Below are positions 1 to 13,034 of a stretch of 64,000 nucleotides of DNA, one piece after another (positions within the stretch are counted from its first letter, which is position 1; each line of letters begins with the position of its first letter). Source of the stretch: Phorcus lineatus (taxonomy: Eukaryota; Mollusca; Gastropoda; Trochida; Trochidae). The stretch covers positions 38,130,836 to 38,194,835 of the forward strand of contig OV121088.1 of the NCBI GenBank assembly GCA_921293015.1. Direction: 5' to 3'. A program made the position numbers and the translations under genes. Under the pieces are notes generated by a model, which had not been told where the DNA came from, searched no databases, and saw only the letters and a list, made by a program, of their open reading frames with translations.

Positions 1-2
1 TA

Positions 3-149
3 CAGGAGGCCAAACTCCTTGGGTACCTGTTCGACCACTTTGACAATGCAACCTGCACATTTCATCACTTGCAGCAACCTGAAACTAAACAGCAGAATAA
101 TGTCAAAAACTGTAAGCCCAAGGGTGCTCTTAATCTTACAGGAAGTTAA
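3..149 (+). CDS. Putative 3'-terminal coding exon of an unidentified gene (partial)
   Basis: The window opens with TACAG, which reads as a 3' splice acceptor, followed by a frame open for 48 codons to a TAA at 147-149. If the acceptor is real, the exon starts at base 6 in phase 0. The peptide contains the segment LLGYLFDHFDNATC and a Gln/Asn/Lys-rich tail. Base composition is clearly richer in GC than the AT-rich DNA that follows, and all three frames of the opposite strand are interrupted. I do not recognise the protein and see no domain motif. An alternative end is a donor-like GTAAGC near 112-117. Upstream exons would lie outside the window. Coding status is an inference from composition, the open frame and the acceptor-like start. 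Confidence 0.35.
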   Translation, partial: QEAKLLGYLFDHFDNATCTFHHLQQPETKQQNNVKNCKPKGALNLTGS

Positions 150-2442
150 GCATCCTAGCGACTCCTTTTAAAGGATTGACGTCTTTGAATGGTAGCCATT
201 ACCGTATATTACCGTGTATAAGTCGAGTTTTTTATACCAGAAATTGAGGGGTCAAGGAGGGGGGTCGACTTATAAACGAGGTCTATGTTTGAGACCTAAA
301 AATTCTGAGGTCAAGTGACGATCTGCCGGTAGGAGACGAACAGACGAGATTCAAACTGGAAGCCATGATGTCAACTCATTGTCAAAATATTGAAATAAAA
401 TTACTTTTATAAATATTACATGTTAACACATTAACTGGAATTTTGATCATCAGATTAATGTTTAAAACTTCAAGCAAAAATTTAAAATTTTTTGGCACCT
501 TGAAGTTTTAACCCACGAAAGACACTTTGTCACTCCAAAGGTAAAATTCATACCAAATTTTTTGTTTCCATGTCATACAGTTTTTTTAAATGATGTTGAA
601 TTGATTTTTGACGCACGAGTCTGGCAGTGTACCAAAAATTAAATACTTAAATATTTGATACAAATATAATCAAACTCTATCATCCTTTGCAATGTAATTA
701 TTATCAAAGAATTCCAAAATAATATTTCAAATGTTTTAATGAAATATTTCACATTAATAATCCCCTCAAAGCCTTGTTTTAGCATCAGATATTCATTAAA
801 TTAATCAAGTAAAGCTTGAAAACTTCACAAATAAATAATTCAAAAAGGATTATATTTGTTCCCACCATTTACTGAAAATTAAACATATAAAGACTCTTCA
901 AGGACTGATCTAACAAAAATTCTAAAAAACATGCCTTTAATTAACAGATATGAATCACTTCAACAGATGAACATACTTGACTGATTAAGTTTGATTAGTC
1001 TTTCAGAAAACAGCATAATAACCAAGCCCAGGAACTTAAGGTTTATGCTCACTCAACTCATTTGATTGTTTCAAAGTTTATATAGACCTATACAGCCATG
1101 ACGGGTAAAGATATTCAAAGGGTAAAGATACGCACTCGCAGAAAAACTTAACCTAGTAAATCAGGATGAGTATTAGCTTGTAATAGATTTATGTCTCTGC
1201 ATCTTTAGGCAATTTAGAAGATATCATGAAGTTTTTGAAAAGGTAAAAAAAGAACTTGATGTTGATTATTGGCACAAAACTGGTAAAATCTGACAAAATT
1301 CCTAGCAAACTTTTAGTCATCCAACAGTTTACCTTCTCACATAACAATTGTCATTGGAAACCAAAATATTGTTCCGACTATCGGTTTGTCCTTACCTAGA
1401 CTTCAGAAAACAGTTTTATAATCGATCAAAATCATAAAGTTGGAAATGTTAGGTGTATTCAAACCCTGCGTGCGTATCTTTAGCCTACACATGCCGACCT
1501 ACGGGAATAAGGGGGTAGTCGTTAGAAAACTTTCAGTGTCACTGACATACACATTTCAACATGTATTTTTTACATTAATATTATCAGTGAAGCTCTTAAC
1601 TTTAACAGTGACATGGTTTTTATCCCATATACTGTATTGTTTTCGGAAGAATAGACATGTATTGCTTAGGTGCGTAGCTTTACCCGACAGCACTGTAGGC
1701 CTATGAATCCTTTTTTGTTTTTATACAATTTGTCTCCTTGATCAAACCTTGCAGAATGTAAAATATTAATCACATCTTGTCCAAAAAAATAAAGAAGATG
1801 TTTTCATTTTTTTTCAACAAATTAAAAACTTGAACGACAAGCATTGACTGAGCAGAAATTCTAACGTCATGCTTAGGGTCACTAACTTCAGACAATCTAG
1901 ATGAACTTAGGTAGAGTCTAAGAGTCGAATTTCACAAACAGCGAACTGTCGACTAAAGATTAAAACAACAATAATGAATGAACAAAATATTTACACTTAT
2001 ATTCTTTTTGGCCTATTATGTCCCTCTATCCTGATTCATAAGGTCGCAGATCGAATACTACAATCGAGAACAATTCCCAAAACATTCAACATTTTGCATC
2101 AGTAGAAGTGAATCTGCGATTATCACATCGACGTTTTGTAATTAGAGTTACCTCCCCTGGTCTAGCTGTAAAATAATGGATGTGCTTGATTCATACAAAT
2201 GGCGTGTCTAACCGGCTAACGTTGCTCTGTAACAGAATATAAGTAAATGGTGTGTAACCGCTTATTGACAAGAATAAAAGAGATTCGTTCAGCTTCAATA
2301 AACATGTCATTATAACATTTTCTCTGAAAGAAAAGTAGAACTATTTGGTAATTATTTTTTCAATTTTTCTATTTTTATGTATCTTCGACAATATTAGGGA
2401 AATTAGCGTGAACCTGTTAATTTAAATGAACCTCCTTTGAAG
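150..2442. other. AT-rich non-coding DNA
   Basis: No open frame with recognisable protein similarity was seen. The stretch may be 3' flank of the gene ending at 149. It contains a short inverted repeat (213-278), listed separately. The 88-codon frame at 1440-1706 has no recognisable motif and looks like chance. Confidence 0.6.
213..278. repeat. Short fold-back repeat with GTATAAGTCGA arms
   Basis: The 14 bases at 213-226 (CGTGTATAAGTCGA) are the inverse complement of 265-278 with one mismatch. They enclose about 38 bases containing a G-rich run. This looks like a miniature inverted-repeat element or a fragment of one. No target-site duplication was identified. Confidence 0.4.
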
Positions 2443-2605
2443 TCTGATTAAAATCGACCTTGTTCCGACGGATAAAGTTTAAAACAAATTAATATTGACT
2501 TTATCGTGTAAAGAGGAAAGCCCTAGACAGAACGAGTTCGAATCTCGATCAAGTAAATATTTAAAGAAACTTTAATCCATTGGAACACGGTCGATTTTAA
2601 TCAGA
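2443..2605. mobile_element. Candidate small inverted-repeat element, 24-bp arms
   Basis: Bases 2443-2466 (starting TCTGATTAAAATCGACC) and 2582-2605 are inverse complements at 23 of 24 positions, separated by 115 bases. The spacer contains a GAGTTCGAATCTC string resembling a tRNA T-arm (B box). No clear target-site duplication flanks it. It could be a MITE or a hairpin-forming insertion; classification is uncertain. Confidence 0.4.
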
Positions 2606-3253
2606 CTGTCTCGTGTTGAAATCTTGTCGGTAGGTCTTGGTATCACAATTTGTGGTAATTTCTTTTGGAATAGAAATTCGGCAACAATTATTGCATGCAA
2701 TGAAGGAACGAGTTTCAGTTTTCAATATTAAACTAACTGAATTTAGATTTTGAATTTAACGTATAACAATTCTGACACCATTTTAGACATCCCTACGTGC
2801 ATAAATGATGACAATTACTAATTCACACTGGAAGATCTGCTCAAATTCGTCAAATCGTCGATTGTCATTCACTGAAAGTATTCACTCTTTCCAACCGGAT
2901 TTCACATTAAACGTTATATGCGTTCTGTTGGTTCTATTAGAATTTATTTTTGAAAACTGGGTATTCAATTAAGTTAAGCATTAAGATGGATATGTGTTCA
3001 AAATGAATTATATCGTTTGCTGCAAATAATTCGCGGGGAATGTTAACTAAATTCTAAATTTATGAATTCGTGCATTTGACAGTTTTTTCAACTTGTCAAA
3101 CAAAGACTTATGAATTTTTCTAAATTTGTATGATCATTTACTTTTTCACTATGAACATACGAAGGGAAGTCAATAAGTTCATAGAAGTGGAAATAAAACA
3201 GTGGCCAACTGATGTAATATTTATTTTATTTTCAAATATAATCTACCTGAACC

Positions 3254-3840
3254 TCATTTGTCTTTTAGACTGTCTATGCCCTTGCAGTAGAAATCTTCTG
3301 ACTGGCCCCCCAGTCGCGCCTTAGTAGCTGCCTTTAGCTCATCATCATCACTAAATCTTGTACCACGCAAGTGTGATTTAAACAGATAGAAGTCGCTTGG
3401 GGCCATATGTAGACTGTAGGGGGGATTGTTAGGTTGTTTAAAGTCACATTGTTGAAGTGCAGTCTGTGCTATTCGATCGCCTCTCTTAATTGCTTTACCA
3501 AGTCAGCCTAGTAGGCTCCTGCTATTGTAGTTTTAGGTAGTAAATAGTCTACAAGTATCACGCTCCTTGAATACCAGAAAATGGTCGCCATGAACTTGCC
3601 AGCAGAAGGCTGAGCTCTGAACTTCTTGGGTGCAGGAGAGTGCTTATGCTTCAATTGCATGGATTCTTGCTTGGTGTCAGGACCCCAGTGAAAAATCCAC
3701 GTTTCATCCCCTGTGACCAGACGAGCATAAAAGTTATCGGGATCAGCATTGTAGATGTCCAAGAGCTCACGACTGGATTCAACTCTCTGGTGTCGATTCC
3801 GTGGATTTAAGTTTCGTGGCACCCATCTTGCAGACACCTT
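3254..3840 (-). pseudogene. Decayed mariner-family transposase
   Basis: Reading on the minus strand from about 3840, the translation carries hallmarks of mariner transposases: KVSARWVPR, then ELLDIYNADPDNF, then VTGDETWIFHW, which supplies the first catalytic Asp of the DD34D triad, then QPSAGKFMATIFW. A stop follows at 3508-3510. Past it, in a shifted frame, the C-terminal signature reappears with APSDFYLF (the third catalytic Asp), KSHLRGTRFSDDDELKAAT and a final stop at 3254-3256. The stretch that should carry the second catalytic Asp (the HDNAP-type motif) is missing, so there is an internal deletion plus stops and a frameshift. The N-terminal DNA-binding half is absent or unrecognisable above 3840. 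The copy is dead. No terminal inverted repeats were located. The family assignment is firm. Confidence 0.88.
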
Positions 3841-6132
3841 TATTCTACGATCGGACATGATAAAGACCTGGGCCCATGCAACCATATCTTCTGTAAGCTT
3901 CAACAGGCCTTCCTGACCGTGGGTCATCGTCCAAGGAGGTGCGACCCCGCATATACTAAGCTCACCACTTTGCAACAAATGATATTGATAGGCCTCTCTC
4001 CCATAAACATTGGTCATACGTTTGTGTAAGTCGGTTATTATGTATCATGTATTTATTCCCCCTTATTTCCTGAAAACTTGATAACCTCAATGATGACATC
4101 AACCATGATGTCTTCAGGGCTGTATCAATACTCACTTCTATGAGCTAGTTGACTTCCCCTCGTAAATGTTAAAAACCATACGTCAATTTACAAGAAAACG
4201 TCTCTGAGGTAATGATGACTGAAATTTGAAGATATTATTTGTTTGGGTTTAATACTTATGACGGAAGCATCTTTTATTTTGACAACTATTTGTGTTGCTT
4301 CATAAATATGACATTGTAAATTACGTTCAAAGTACATGAAGTCTAGAAACAATTGAGGTGACAATGGGGAAAAGAAGTTTAAAAGTTTGAATGGGCGACA
4401 TAGATAATATGCGAATAAATCAACACTATCAAGGGACCATCACCGAAATATTTGGTCTTATAGAAGGCGGATATCCTATAATGCCACTTTACGTTTTTAC
4501 TTACACTTATTCATTATAAATCAATCCTGCCACATACGCAGAACTTGAAATAAAAAACGTCAATTTTTGTGACACCGGAAACTGCCATGAAACTGGTTTG
4601 TTATGTTGGAGACCATTTTCGAAAATCTTCCGTCGGGGTAACCAATCATCGTATCCTGGAAAAGGCAATATTGTGTTACATTTTTATCCTTAGAACAGAT
4701 TCATCTCCATTGTGCTAATGAAATGAAACTTTGCCTCCGCCCCTCAACTTCTGACTATTATATTTGACTTTTCATTCCCAGGGGTCGTGTAGCCTGTACA
4801 TACAGTGGTGATTTCGCTGTTTCAAGGTCGTTATGTAGGTGTTTGATAACGGGATACACTTCGATGGTTGTCTTTGTGAAGTAGGTGAACTGCAACAGTT
4901 AACCAGCATTCACCGATATCCCACATCCCTGGGTCTTGAAGAAGAGTAACACCACACTCTAATAATGGGATTAATGGGGCACAGAGAATGTCGTTGGAGT
5001 CAAATATGTCAAACTTTATAAATGATGTTATTCTGCCGACAAGTAGGGATAGTTTCTGAAAAATACCATCTAAATATTTTTATGTACAGTATAGTGACAA
5101 TAAAAAGGTTAAAATTGTGAGTTGTGATCGATACCGGACAATGGGACGCGCCAATGACAACGTAATTTTGGAATTTATTTACAGCAGACACATTGAGATG
5201 TATGATTTGGTAGTCTTTAATAGAGCATTCAAGAAATATTTATGCCGAAAGGACACAGTATTTCGACCTTTAAAAAATTTAAATGGCTGTTTTACGATTA
5301 TGATTGAAAACTAGAAAATATAATCAATTTGGCCTTTTTGAAATGAATCCAAAAAAACTTAGGGAGACGATTTGACTTAGACTATAAGCATATGGTATTT
5401 AAGCTCTTATACAAAAAAACTAAAAATGCATGAAACATACTCTGTGTCACTTAAACTGACAATAGTCTATGTTTAAGGGTGTGATACAGCCATTTGGCCA
5501 CTTGGCTAGATCTTGCTCAGATTCCACCATTCAATTTGTTGTCAGACATCCTCATCTCATAATCGCAATGGCAGACATTTTGGTATTATATTCTCACTTT
5601 AACTTTTAGTCATTTCCTTAAACAGGTCACCTTTTTATAAAGGTTGTGTGGCAGGGTGAGATGAAAGCATTTTTAATGGCCTTGGCCAAACAGATTTCAT
5701 TTTGCTGAATTGAAAGAGTGTCTGACTCTCATCGAGAGGATCTGGGTTCGAATCCAGTTGGATAGCATATTGACTGTTTTTACTCAAATACCCTCCACAG
5801 CTCTGAATAAAGTTGTATTGACTTCAAACTGAATACCCTTCAACACCGAAAATCTCACAAATCAAACGAGGAGTGAGTTACCGTATGGATACACCTGGGT
5901 CGTCGGTATCTGTTTTACACCTGCCTTATTCTTTGTTGTGTTATCATGGTGTGTTTGATTTTCCGTAAAGGTCAAACTGCATTTATTTGAACTCTTAGGT
6001 TGTGGCGTTGTGTGGTGGCATGGGTGTTTGGCGGTCGTGACTGCAATTTCTTTTTATGAAGGTGGAGTTATGATTTGGAAAATTTCCAATGACTAATGTT
6101 TTGTTTAGTTGAACCCCTTGCTGTAATAACAT
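3841..6132. other. Non-coding DNA, no recognised gene
   Basis: Short frames only (up to about 65 codons), none with recognisable motifs. The first ~180 bases continue the open frame upstream of the mariner homology and may be a degenerate extension of that element. A tRNA-like string at 5685-5765 is listed separately. Confidence 0.55.
5685..5765 (+). repeat. tRNA-like segment, probable SINE head
   Basis: Bases 5745-5755 read GGTTCGAATCC, a perfect RNA polymerase III B box. They are preceded by a T-arm/anticodon-like stretch (GTCTGACTCTCATCGAGAGG). The upstream A box is degraded, so this is more likely the head of an old tRNA-derived SINE than a functional tRNA gene. Its body and 3' end were not delimited. 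Confidence 0.35.
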
Positions 6133-6264
6133 GTTGAATTAATTCATGTGAGTTTATGCCAGGCCTTTGAATCAATTCATGTGAGTTGATGCCAGTCCTT
6201 TGAATTAATTCATGCGAGTTGATGCCAGGCCTTTGAATTAATTCATGCGAGATGATACTAGGCT
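6133..6264. repeat. 33-bp minisatellite, 4 copies
   Basis: Four tandem units of 33 bp begin at about 6133, 6166, 6199 and 6232. The shared core is TTGAATTAATTCATG followed by GAG and a GATGCCAGGCC-like end. The last unit is the most diverged. Confidence 0.85.
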
Positions 6265-7287
6265 CTTAAACTTCCAAACAATGAGACACATCTTACTCTT
6301 CAATTCTGCGTTAATCCTGAGTATTTGAAATTAGGGTTAAAGTTTACATAACCACAAACTATTTTCTTTGGAATATATGAATGTCTGATTACAATATTGT
6401 ATAGTGCGTCAAAGGTCGGTACTCAAATATGTTCAGTTTGGTAATGAAACCGTTTTTAAATGCCACTTTTGATGCGCCACTTAGATCTATCTGGCCACAA
6501 TCCAGTGAATGCATGACTGGTCACATGCCCATTTTGTGAAGTCATAAACAGAATCATTGCCTCGTGTATATCGTAACAATATCACAGAAACCCCCCCCAA
6601 TAATTTACGATTTTCAGAGAATGTTTTCAACTCAGTTTGATAAATAATTTGAAGATGTAATACTATTAAGCATTTGGTGTAAACAATATATTCCCTTCGA
6701 TGATAATTAAACAATTTTTTAAGGCGGTATTTCAGTTGAAATAATGATGTGCCACTCTGTACAGTCTGTTTATTACCTCACACCTGCGCGAATTTTATGG
6801 CCCCTAGCCCAGGTGGGTTTCTCACAGCTTACGCTGTCTTAATGAAAGGCAAATTAAAGGTGTTTGTTGGACAAATCAAGCCCAGTTCTTATTTACCGTT
6901 TTGGAGAATATGCTTACCTCTGCAACAGATGGATTTGGAGAATTCCAAACTCGGTTCTTCAATAAATAATAGTAATAAAACTTGTTTTTCAAAATATCTC
7001 ATTCAAAACCGAGTTAGCATTGGAAATAATAGGCTCTTCACGGACGAGGAGCACCATTGGTCGATTGTGTCTTAAATTTGAAGAAACCTTAGCAGGAGGT
7101 GGACTACTGGGGGTACTTCACTGGTAGTTCAAGAATTATCAGCAAGACTAGTAGCATTTGTTGTACCTCATTGGCAGGTCAGGAACTCTCAGATTTACTT
7201 GATCTTGGAATTCTGGTATCATGATTTACAATCAAAGTTGTTCCATTTTCCCTACTGAAATAGCTCTTTAAATTAAGCATAAACCTT

Positions 7288-7344
7288 GTGAGTGAGTGAG
7301 TTATTGTTTAAAGCCGCTAGGGCAATATTTCAGCCTTTAGCGGC
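7288..7344. repeat. GTGAGTGAGTGAG-ended SINE-like fragment with hairpin
   Basis: A GTGAGTGAGTGAG run at 7288-7300 is followed by TTTAAAGCCGCTAG and AGCGGCGTT. GCCGCTA (7313-7319) pairs with TAGCGGC (7338-7344). The layout matches the 3' end of tRNA-derived SINEs common in gastropods, a memory-based comparison. The tRNA head could not be followed with confidence. Confidence 0.35.
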
Positions 7345-8512
7345 GTTAGATTTGTGATATTGATTTGGGTAATGTAAAGGTTTGCAGAAATAGGTCTATT
7401 TCCTGGATGTGTCTGAACGGGAATCCACAATTTTGAATCTGCAACCCATGTAGTGTACATACTAAATGTGTATTTTATCTTATAAAAGTGTGTTTGGATA
7501 ACAAACAAAATTGGCCTTGAAAAGATGAAAAGCACCCATAGGCAAACAAACAACAACAACAAATGTATCTGATACTAGTGTATTATTCACGAGTCTCTAA
7601 CTACATACTGATGTAATTTACCTTTACTTATTGAAATGAGACCTTGTATGAAAACCAATTAAACAGTGCACTGACAACAGGAGGTTCTAGAGTGAGTTAT
7701 AAACAAATAACCTAATTAAAAACGTAATAAAAAGTGGATAGAAACAACTCTACTTCATTGTTAACCTGAGGGTTATGATACTTTCTGAAACCTGAGAATG
7801 AGTTAATAAACAATAGATTTCTAACAAAAATAAAATGGCGTATTAGTACTTTAAACAAACATATCTTGAACATAAGATTTTCATCTTCATAGTACAAAGT
7901 AAATATATCGAACATGGATCTTTCCTTAAGTTTGAAAACCTGCAAACACAAAGATGTATGTAAGAAATGACACAATGAATTTATGAATGCTTCAAAATTT
8001 GAATGTGATATTTATCACAAAATGTTTACAAAGGCTTTGATATATTTTGGATTTAAAAAATCATCTCCAAGCTTTCAAAATAGACTTGGATGGAATTCCA
8101 TCAATAAGTGTGATAAAACTGATTACTAAATCAAACAAAGATTCTCTTTTTTTAAAAATCCAAAAAATGAATTTTTACATGAATCCATTACCAAGTATAG
8201 AATATAGATCCTCTTTCAGCCCATAACCTGAATTCTTTTAATCAGACTGGTAACTCATTAGGAGGTTTGTTAATTTGTAGTTTAAGTTGACAAAACAATG
8301 TCTGCCTGGCTTGTTTCTAAGCTGATTTCATTTTGTTCTACTCTGTTTGGTGTATTTATTTTCAAGTTTGTTTTCTATTCAGCTCTATTGGGTCAAGGCC
8401 CCTACAATCCTTTGACTGTCTTCACAAGATTTACCTTCTATAATTACTAGTTCATTGCTCACTACTTATTATAGCTTGAAGATTCTCACCTGACCAGACA
8501 CTGCCTAAATTG

Positions 8513-8614
8513 ATCATTTTCAAGTCATTTCATTGGCTAATTATAGCTAGGAGATGCTTGTCTATCATTTTCAAGTCATTTCATTGGCTAATTATAGCTA
8601 GGAGATGCTTGTCT
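8513..8614. repeat. Perfect 51-bp tandem duplication
   Basis: Bases 8513-8563 and 8564-8614 are identical 51-bp units starting ATCATTTTCAAGTCATTTC. Identity implies a recent duplication. Confidence 0.95.
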
Positions 8615-9524
8615 ATCCTCTCATTAATTTAAAGCACTGCCTGTAATGATAAAAAAAAATTCAATATGAGGCAATCCTGTGAAGACAATCAGGGAAATGT
8701 AGAAATTAATGGATAAATATATGCTGGTAGAGCAGGATGGTTATAGTCACACTAAAACATCTTCATTTTTATAATTTGAATATATAGGCAGATGCTTCAA
8801 GTATTCATTGAGGTCTTGAGCATGAGGATGCCAATCTAAGCATGGAATGATAAATGATTAGTGGTTAGTACACTAGTTGCTACAATAATAACACAGGAGA
8901 GAAGAAATTGGAGGGATATATAGTTGAAAACAGGAGTCTAATCAAGGAATAGTTTTGTGGTTTGCTCTCTTACAAATAATGAATTTTTTAAACAGTTGGC
9001 AAAACAACAGGAAATGTTGCAGAAAAATTTCCCTATATTGCCAAAGGCTACATACAAGGCATCATCTATTGAATTCATCTCTGACATCAGCTTTTAGGAG
9101 GCAAGAAAATAAAAAAATATATGAAGATTTTTTGAGGCAAGAAAGATTTAAAAATATATGAAGATTTATGTTTTGTTTAACCCACTACATTTAATTCATG
9201 TGGTCAACTGAGTTGTGTTTTTTGCACTAAACAAACACTCCAGGTGGGGAGAGCTTATAAATAATATTTAAACAATAACTGACTTCTATGAGATGACCTC
9301 TAAAACCAACCATGCATGGCAAAACAGCCATGGTGGCCTGTATTTATGAGTGTTATATATCAAAGAGTAGAACTCAACATAAAAGTGATGACAGATTGTT
9401 CAGAGTTGATTATCTTGTTTTGTAATTATTTTTTTAAAGAAACAAATAATTGTGATGTCACATTCAAAGTCATTGCATTAATCATCTTTACCAATGATGT
9501 TATTGAATTCCTTTCAGGGTAATA

Positions 9525-9551
9525 AAGTATTATTATTATTATTATTATTTT
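9525..9551. repeat. (ATT)n microsatellite after AATAAAG
   Basis: AATAAAG followed by about seven TAT/ATT repeats. The arrangement resembles the 3' tail of a non-LTR retrotransposon, but no reverse transcriptase coding was recognised upstream. Confidence 0.6.
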
Positions 9552-12500
9552 TGAAAGTTTACCACAAACCCATTTTCTAAAAAATACAAATTAGCTTAAA
9601 TGATTTCTAAATAGCCTTATTATCTGATTTTATGATAATTAAGAATGTGTGTTTTTTCCTCCTACAAATTTTACAGAAACCAATATAACCCTTTTTTAAT
9701 TTACAAATTGTTTACATTAAGCAATTATTAATATTGAAAACAATTCTTTTCAGTGGTCAACACTGCCAATTCTGAATATGAATAGTATTCACTATAGAAT
9801 GGAATAACAGAAATAGTTATTATCTCAAAAATGTAAGTTCATTACACAAAATTACAGCAAGTGCGATTCTGAAAATATACAAACATAAAAGTGCATTCAA
9901 TTAAACAAGTGTTAAAATGAAATATCATAAAGTGTATATATGTCCTTGCTTGAATATAGTCATAATGTAAAACTAAAACATACCAAAAATAATTTCAATG
10001 ATTCAATTACACCATAATTCATTTATCTGTTTAAATCTAGCATGCAGAAATAGTTTTATATAATTTGTACAACAAATTCTTTGAGGACCAAAATTATTTA
10101 GATGTACAAGATACATAAAGACATCATATACTTATGATTTCATAACTTTATTCATTATGACTTCATATGATTTATGTATTTTTTTACGTTTATGTATTAA
10201 CTTTCTTTCAGATACACATAAGGTTTGCTTCAGAATACTAAATTAAAAACAAAAATGTCAAAGATATGTTCTTCAATTTGAAACCTCAATTCAAATTATA
10301 TTCCAATCATCTGAAGGATTAAGTTAAATTTATATAAGTTATACAAAGTTTTACTTTTTAATCTCTTCAACTTAGAGCATTGTAAGCAGTAAACATCACA
10401 AAGGTTTCCATATGTTTTGCAAAAAAATTTAAATTCCAAAAACATAACGGGGAGATATAGCCAAAGCATATCACTTGAGATTGTAAGCAGGGGAATATAC
10501 AAGATATTAATACTGCAAGTTAGCACATTATAGCATAAATATCAGATGAGATGAGAGATAAAAGTCATTGTCTCGTTTTGCCAAGGCAAATCTTTAAGTT
10601 TTAAAGCTGGTCAGCGATGAATGACTCACTGGTATAAATAAAGACATTGGTTAAATATGACCATGTTTTCATAATGTCAAACTTATTTTGGAACATTTGT
10701 TCTCCTTTTTTTTTTGCTATGCAAAATTGACTCAATGACTTTGATCTGGATATTGAGGTCGCAGAGCGTGAAAAAACAAATGCCCTTGTTCATATTTCGG
10801 GTCAAGTGATCAAGATTGATGGTTGGCCAATAGCTGGATAACTTCAGCCTGGCGAAAGGTGGCAGAAAGCCTGTCTGGGATTTTTTATTTTTGCACGGCG
10901 TGTCAGATTTTGAAAAAGGACCTACTGATTATTCAATCAGCGAGCCCTGTCTGTCAGAAATGACTCAGATGTATTTATATAAAGACTATAAAGATATTGA
11001 ACACTGTTTAGGGCACCCAGTTTAAGAAAATTATGCAATTGGTGACCCGTGTTTGACACAGATATGTGGTAAACCTTAATTAGGACTTATTAAGTAACCC
11101 AAAAAATTATTAAATTTCTGAATTTTTTATTACCAAAATTCTAAAATCTGCTGCAGAAAATAAACTAGAGCCTCGATAGTTCTAACACTGAAATATGTCC
11201 ATGGGAAGAAGAAAAAGGATTGTTTTCCTTTGTTTCAAATACATGATTGAAGGCACTATCAATGATGTCTGGTGGAAAACTTTGTACAATTCTTGAAAGT
11301 CAATGGAATCAGAAGCGCACAACAAAGACTGTAAAATATCTTCCAATTTTACAAAAACAAAATAATTAAAAATAACTCATAATTTAGCTTTTAGCGAGTT
11401 CAGTTTCATGAAAGGACATTTTCCTTTACAATCTGATGCACTAAATGGTTTTCATATTCAAATAAAAATTTTTTTTGACACAACGTTTCGAGAACATGTA
11501 CATTTTTGGCAAAAAGGATTCAGTTGTTACAAACCATAGAGAAAATTTCCACATCAAAAAAAAAAAAAGAGTTAGTGATTGCAAAAGTCTGAATACACCA
11601 GGTATCCTACAGTCTCTCCCAACAGAGGTAGCTCTGTCATAAATTCATATACAACCTCTGTCTTAATACGAAGGTTTTTCGGACTTTGGACAGTTTCCCG
11701 TACCTGTACAATATTGCAACTTAAACTAACTGGCAATAGGTTAGCCAATGAAAACACTGAATGCATGAATAACTTATCTGTTGTCAAACAGGCCTAAGCA
11801 GTGATGCAGTCGCAAAATGAGGTGTATGTGTTCTGTGAATAAGACTCAAAAGTGCAAGGTGCATATTCAAATAAAGATTAGCTTTTGGAAAGCTTATGGA
11901 ACTAAGGCGATTTGAATGATAACTTTTGAAACGGCGGAGCTACCTCTGTGGGGAGACAATGGGTATAGTTTTGATAGATTTTAATCTCCATCATCTCAAG
12001 CACCTTCAAGGGGATATACAGCAGAGTGAAAAAATCAACAGTTACAGGATCTTTTCATTAAATTAATTTGCATTAATCATTTTGAAAGTTTCAGGATTTG
12101 AGATTATCTAATATTCCTACGATTAGATTTTTTTTATTTTGTAAAAAAGAGCTTTTAATCTTCTGTTTGATCACATTTCAAAATCTCCTTTTAGGCAAAC
12201 TAGACACAGTGCCTTGATAAATATTTCAGTCTAACTCTTTAAAAATTGCATTTCTTTCAGTACAAAATAAATTTTGCAAAAACTCCCAAACAAAAAAGTG
12301 ATAGTATCCAATATTTCATAGGATTACTCTAATACTGATGGTTTAGTTCAGCAAAAATAATGATTCATTCAAAATCTTCCTGTAGAGAATTCAATCAATT
12401 CCTAATTTAATGGCCCAGAACACATGGTGCTAGATCAACTAGACAAATAAGCAAAACGATCATGCCTCATTTTAGAGATCAAAGTGTCTAAAAGGTCCAT

Positions 12501-12936
12501 AGCAATACAAAATGTTCCACCAAATGACGTTTGTTTGATTTACACAAGGACTGCCCTCGATTTGGTCCAATGCTCTTATAGTTATACAAAATATTCCACC
12601 AAATGAAGCTTCATTGGAGGAAAAATCTTCTAGAGATTAATGCAAGATTTGCGCTCAACAGATGGTCCAGACTTCCGATAGCAGTGTATGAAATAAGCCC
12701 CTTCAAACAGCCAATAACCTTGCAACATTTGCTCTGGGCTGGTAACTATTTGACATTTTAATTCATTCTGCCATTAAGACTGACAAAATTGCACTTTAAG
12801 GCTTGCTTATTTCCTACACTGCTGATGGTAATACAAAATGCTGCTCCACAGAGTGATGTTTCAACTCATCAGGCTCCAACAGTTCCTCTTCTTGATATCG
12901 ATGGTCCACTTCCTGTACAATATGGCTGATGATCAT

Positions 12937-13034
12937 CTAGAAGCCCTGCCAGTCACTGACGTCAGAGTCCTCGTCCCAGTTGACGCTGCAGCAGTGGATG
13001 CCGTTACGGAGAGCCGGGGTACCCTGACCTTTCC
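12937..13034 (-). CDS. ADISSP: ADISSP homologue, terminal coding exon
   Basis: The exon begins after acceptor ACTTTTATAG (minus strand) with two bases completing the split Gly codon. It then reads KGQGTPALRNG, then an acidic stretch, ending SDWQGF with TAG at 12937-12939. A nearer AG (12 bases into the exon) was rejected because it would put the reading frame into an early stop. The chosen acceptor keeps phase 1 and fills the short spacer between the ARV and GTP motifs seen in the human protein. Confidence 0.88.

Larger units (their letters stand above)
6265..12936. other. AT-rich DNA downstream of the ADISSP homologue
   Basis: No coding exon was recognised. The part nearest 12936 should contain the 3' UTR of the minus-strand ADISSP homologue. 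Several AATAAA motifs exist on that strand (for example near 12133 and 11127), but none can be chosen from sequence alone. Small repeats inside are listed separately. Bases 12500-12610 also carry two diverged copies of a TACAAAATRTTCCACCAAATGA unit. Confidence 0.5.

Noticed and set aside
5685-5765. Functional tRNA gene
   Set aside because: A perfect B box is present, but the A box and acceptor stem cannot be made; a SINE remnant is more likely.
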